NCBI GenBank assembly: GCA_963169055.1
Contig: CAUJFU010000494.1
Location: 1 to 7,880 of the forward strand
DNA from: Myxococcota bacterium
GTDB taxonomy: Bacteria > Myxococcota_C > UBA6777
Reading direction: 5' to 3'
Length of the DNA: 7,880 nucleotides
Every line of letters begins with the position of its first letter. Position 1 is the first letter of the stretch. The position numbers were made by a program, and so were the translations under genes. Shown here one piece after another: positions 5,704 through 7,880 of the stretch. The notes under the pieces were generated by a model. It saw only the letters and a program-made list of their open reading frames with translations, was not told where the DNA came from and did no database searches.

Positions 5704-7880
5704 ATGAAAGAGGGTTTGCCGATTGATCCGTATATTCCGAGGATTGTGGAACTCTTGCGCGAATCGTCACGGATGGTGCTGGAGGCTGCGCCCGGGGCAG
5801 GAAAGACGACGCGGGTTCCGCCGGCTTTGTTGGATGCGGGTCTGGCGGAGGGACAGGTGTTGGTGTTGGAGCCACGTCGGATCGCGGCTCGTCAAGCCGC
5901 AGAGCGCATCGCATTGGAGCGGGGAGGGCGGTTAGGGGAAGAAGTCGGTTATCAGGTGCGTTTTGCTTCGTGTGCGAGCGAAGCAACGCGTTTGTTGGTG
6001 ACGACCGAGGGTTTGGCGTTACGCCGCTTGGTGGCCGATCCATTTTTGGAGGGGGTGGGGGTGGTGATCTTGGATGAGTTTCATGAGCGGCATCTGGTGG
6101 GGGATCTGGTGTTGGGGATGTTAATGCAGATCCAGCGGGAGGTTCGAGAGGATCTGCGGATCGTGGTGATGTCGGCGACGTTGCCCTCGGAGAGCATCGC
6201 GGCGTATCTGGGGGATGCGCCGATCTTTCGCTGTTCGGGGAAAAGCCATCCTGTCGAGGTTCGGCATCTGGATGTCGATGCACGCGATGGGATCGGGGAG
6301 AACGCAGCGTTAGGTGTGCGTGCAATACTTGGAGAGAGTGAGGGGGATGTGTTGGTGTTTTTGCCCGGGATGCGGGAGATTCGGGACTGTCAGAAAGTGT
6401 TGAGTCCGTTGGCGCAGGCGAACGATCTGCTGTTATGCCCGCTGTATGGGGAACAAAGCATGGCGGAGCAAGATATCGCGATGCGTCCCGCGAAGCAGCG
6501 CAAGATGATATTGGCGACCAACGTTGCGGAAACATCGTTGACGATCCAAGGGGTGCGCAGCGTGGTCGATACAGGTTGGGCGCGAAAGTTACGGTATGAT
6601 CCGAGCTGTGGTCTGGATCGATTGGAGATCGAACGGATCAGTGCAGCAAGCGCCATCCAGCGGGCAGGTCGGGCGGGTCGTGAAGCAGCGGGGCTGTGTT
6701 TGCGTTTGTGGTCTCCACACTTGCGCTTGCAAGAAGAAGATGCGCCCGAAGTGTTGCGTGTCGATCTTTCAGGAGCGTTGTTGCAATTGATGGCGTGGGG
6801 AGAGCCGAATCCTGCGGGGTTTTCGTGGTTGACTGCCCCACCAGCGCATCATCTTGAACAAGCTCTTGATCTGCTTGAGCAGCTTGAGGCGATCCAGCAG
6901 GGGCAGATGACGGATCGGGGGCGTTTGATGGCACAGATTCCCGTCACACCGCGCCTTGCGTCGTTTTTGTTGGATGCCCAGAAGCGGGGTGTTTTGCAAG
7001 AGGCGGGTCTGTTGGCGGCGTTGCTGTCCGAAAAGCATCCGTTTGGTGGGCTGTTGCGTGAACGCCCGCCCCGCCATCTCGCCGAGATCGAGTCGGACCT
7101 GATCGATCAGATGAACTTGGTGGAAGAAGTGGATGCTTCGGAGCATCCGCTGTCTGCGCAGTACAAACGCAGCGTTTCGCCGTTGCGCCAAGTCCAACAG
7201 CAGCTTGTCCAAATCGTGTCCTCTTCGCCGCGAACGGTGGGCCTGTCTCGTGCGCAGCGCGACGAAGCGCTTGCGAGGGCCTTGCTTGCGGGGTTTCCAG
7301 ATCGTGTCGCCCAGCGCCGCGAAGGTGATGCTCTGCGTGCGGTTTTGGCGAATGGTCGGGGGGTTCGCATCGATCCGCAAAGCCAAGTCAAACAAGCGCC
7401 GTTGTTTCTTGCGTTGGATGTGGACGCAGGAAAACGTCAGGAACGCGCCGAAGCATGGGCGCGTCAGAACTCTGCGATCCAAGAGGCGTGGTTGACGGCG
7501 CATCATCTTCGAGAACAGCAAGAGATCGCCTTTGATGCGACACGCGGACGGGTGGTGGGCTTGCAAAAGACGTTGTATCAGCAGCTTCTGTTGCGTTCTC
7601 GGCCCTTTGTCCCGGATGCTGCGGTTGTTTCTGAGCGCCTTGCACAAGAAGCGGCCCGCGATCCGTTTGTGGTCTTGGGCCTTGATCAGCCCGTGTATGC
7701 GCAGCTTTTGCTGCGTTTGCGTACGTTGCATCGTTGGCTGCCTGAGGCGAAAGCTCCTGCGTTTGATGACGCGATGCTGCGGGAGCGATTGCCGCTGTGG
7801 TGTTTTGGCAAGCGCTCTTTTGAAGAACTCCGCCAGTTGCCGTGGGCCGAGCTTTTGCTGGCCGAGCTTTCGTATCCACA
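5704..7880 (+). CDS. hrpB: ATP-dependent RNA helicase HrpB (3' end outside window)
   Basis: 725 codons are present and the frame is still open at the window edge; from memory HrpB is about 810-850 residues, so roughly 100 C-terminal residues are missing. It is a DEAH/RHA-type superfamily 2 helicase. The motifs are in order and intact: Walker A APGAGKTT (residues 29-36), motif Ia LVLEPRR, motif II DEFH (124-127, the HrpB variant of DEAH), motif III SAT (157-159), motif V ATNVAETSLTI (271-281) and motif VI QRAGRAGR (319-326). A helicase-associated (HA2-like) region follows, and the start of the HrpB-specific C-terminal domain is visible near the edge. The Walker A position about 30 residues from the start matches E. 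coli HrpB, and AGAAGGGGG just before ATG 5704 supports this start. HrpB is cytoplasmic and its physiological role is poorly defined in most bacteria. It diverges from the HEAT gene and is likely transcribed alone or with genes to the right. Confidence 0.96.
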   Translation, partial: MKEGLPIDPYIPRIVELLRESSRMVLEAAPGAGKTTRVPPALLDAGLAEGQVLVLEPRRIAARQAAERIALERGGRLGEEVGYQVRFASCASEATRLLVTTEGLALRRLVADPFLEGVGVVILDEFHERHLVGDLVLGMLMQIQREVREDLRIVVMSATLPSESIAAYLGDAPIFRCSGKSHPVEVRHLDVDARDGIGENAALGVRAILGESEGDVLVFLPGMREIRDCQKVLSPLAQANDLLLCPLYGEQSMAEQDIAMRPAKQRKMILATNVAETSLTIQGVRSVVDTGWARKLRYDPSCGLDRLEIERISAASAIQRAGRAGREAAGLCLRLWSPHLRLQEEDAPEVLRVDLSGALLQLMAWGEPNPAGFSWLTAPPAHHLEQALDLLEQLEAIQQGQMTDRGRLMAQIPVTPRLASFLLDAQKRGVLQEAGLLAALLSEKHPFGGLLRERPPRHLAEIESDLIDQMNLVEEVDASEHPLSAQYKRSVSPLRQVQQQLVQIVSSSPRTVGLSRAQRDEALARALLAGFPDRVAQRREGDALRAVLANGRGVRIDPQSQVKQAPLFLALDVDAGKRQERAEAWARQNSAIQEAWLTAHHLREQQEIAFDATRGRVVGLQKTLYQQLLLRSRPFVPDAAVVSERLAQEAARDPFVVLGLDQPVYAQLLLRLRTLHRWLPEAKAPAFDDAMLRERLPLWCFGKRSFEELRQLPWAELLLAELSYP

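Noticed and set aside
5663-6535. Long minus-strand open frame (290 codons) opposite hrpB
   Set aside because: It is very rich in Pro, Ser and Arg, has no recognisable motif, and lies opposite a helicase frame with all motifs intact.
6769-7731. Minus-strand open frame (320 codons) opposite hrpB
   Set aside because: Basic Arg/Gln/Leu-rich composition without domain features; it is a shadow of the hrpB codon pattern.

Overview
The window looks like chromosomal DNA from a Gram-negative bacterium of moderately high G+C. The proteins carry a complete signal peptide and a DEFH-type HrpB helicase. Large lectin/VWA/transglutaminase-like exoproteins of the kind seen here are, from memory, most typical of Myxococcota (former deltaproteobacteria). 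That taxonomic guess is an inference and is not proven by anything in the window.

There are three genes, read from high to low coordinates on the minus strand and then rightward on the plus strand. (1) 243-4466, minus strand: a 1407-residue secreted multidomain protein. In order it has a signal peptide, an L-type (legume-lectin-like) domain with its metal ligands, a von Willebrand A domain with a complete MIDAS, a small beta-domain, a Pro/Thr-rich linker, a transglutaminase-like fold whose catalytic Cys position is Ser, a long C-terminal module, two or three hydrophobic segments and a Pro/Arg-rich tail. (2) 5014-5421, minus strand: a small exported HEAT-repeat protein. (3) 5704 to the right edge, plus strand: the ATP-dependent helicase HrpB, cut off by the window end.

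The non-coding DNA is unusually structured. The 547-nt gap between the two minus genes holds a homopurine tandem repeat just after the HEAT gene stop, two GC-rich perfect inverted repeats, a weak terminator-like hairpin, a direct GGCAGCCCC repeat and a good sigma70-type promoter for the lectin gene. The 282-nt divergent gap between the HEAT gene and hrpB holds a 61-bp tandem duplication. The left 242 nt, downstream of the lectin gene, hold a perfect 8-bp GC hairpin and a pyrimidine-rich direct repeat, and no gene.

The lectin/VWA protein and the HEAT protein are both exported and co-oriented, so a shared cell-surface role is possible. The 547-nt gap and the separate promoter argue against a tight operon. 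HrpB is divergent and probably functionally unrelated. No tRNA, rRNA, CRISPR array or insertion sequence was seen. The most notable object is the lectin-VWA-pseudo-transglutaminase fusion.
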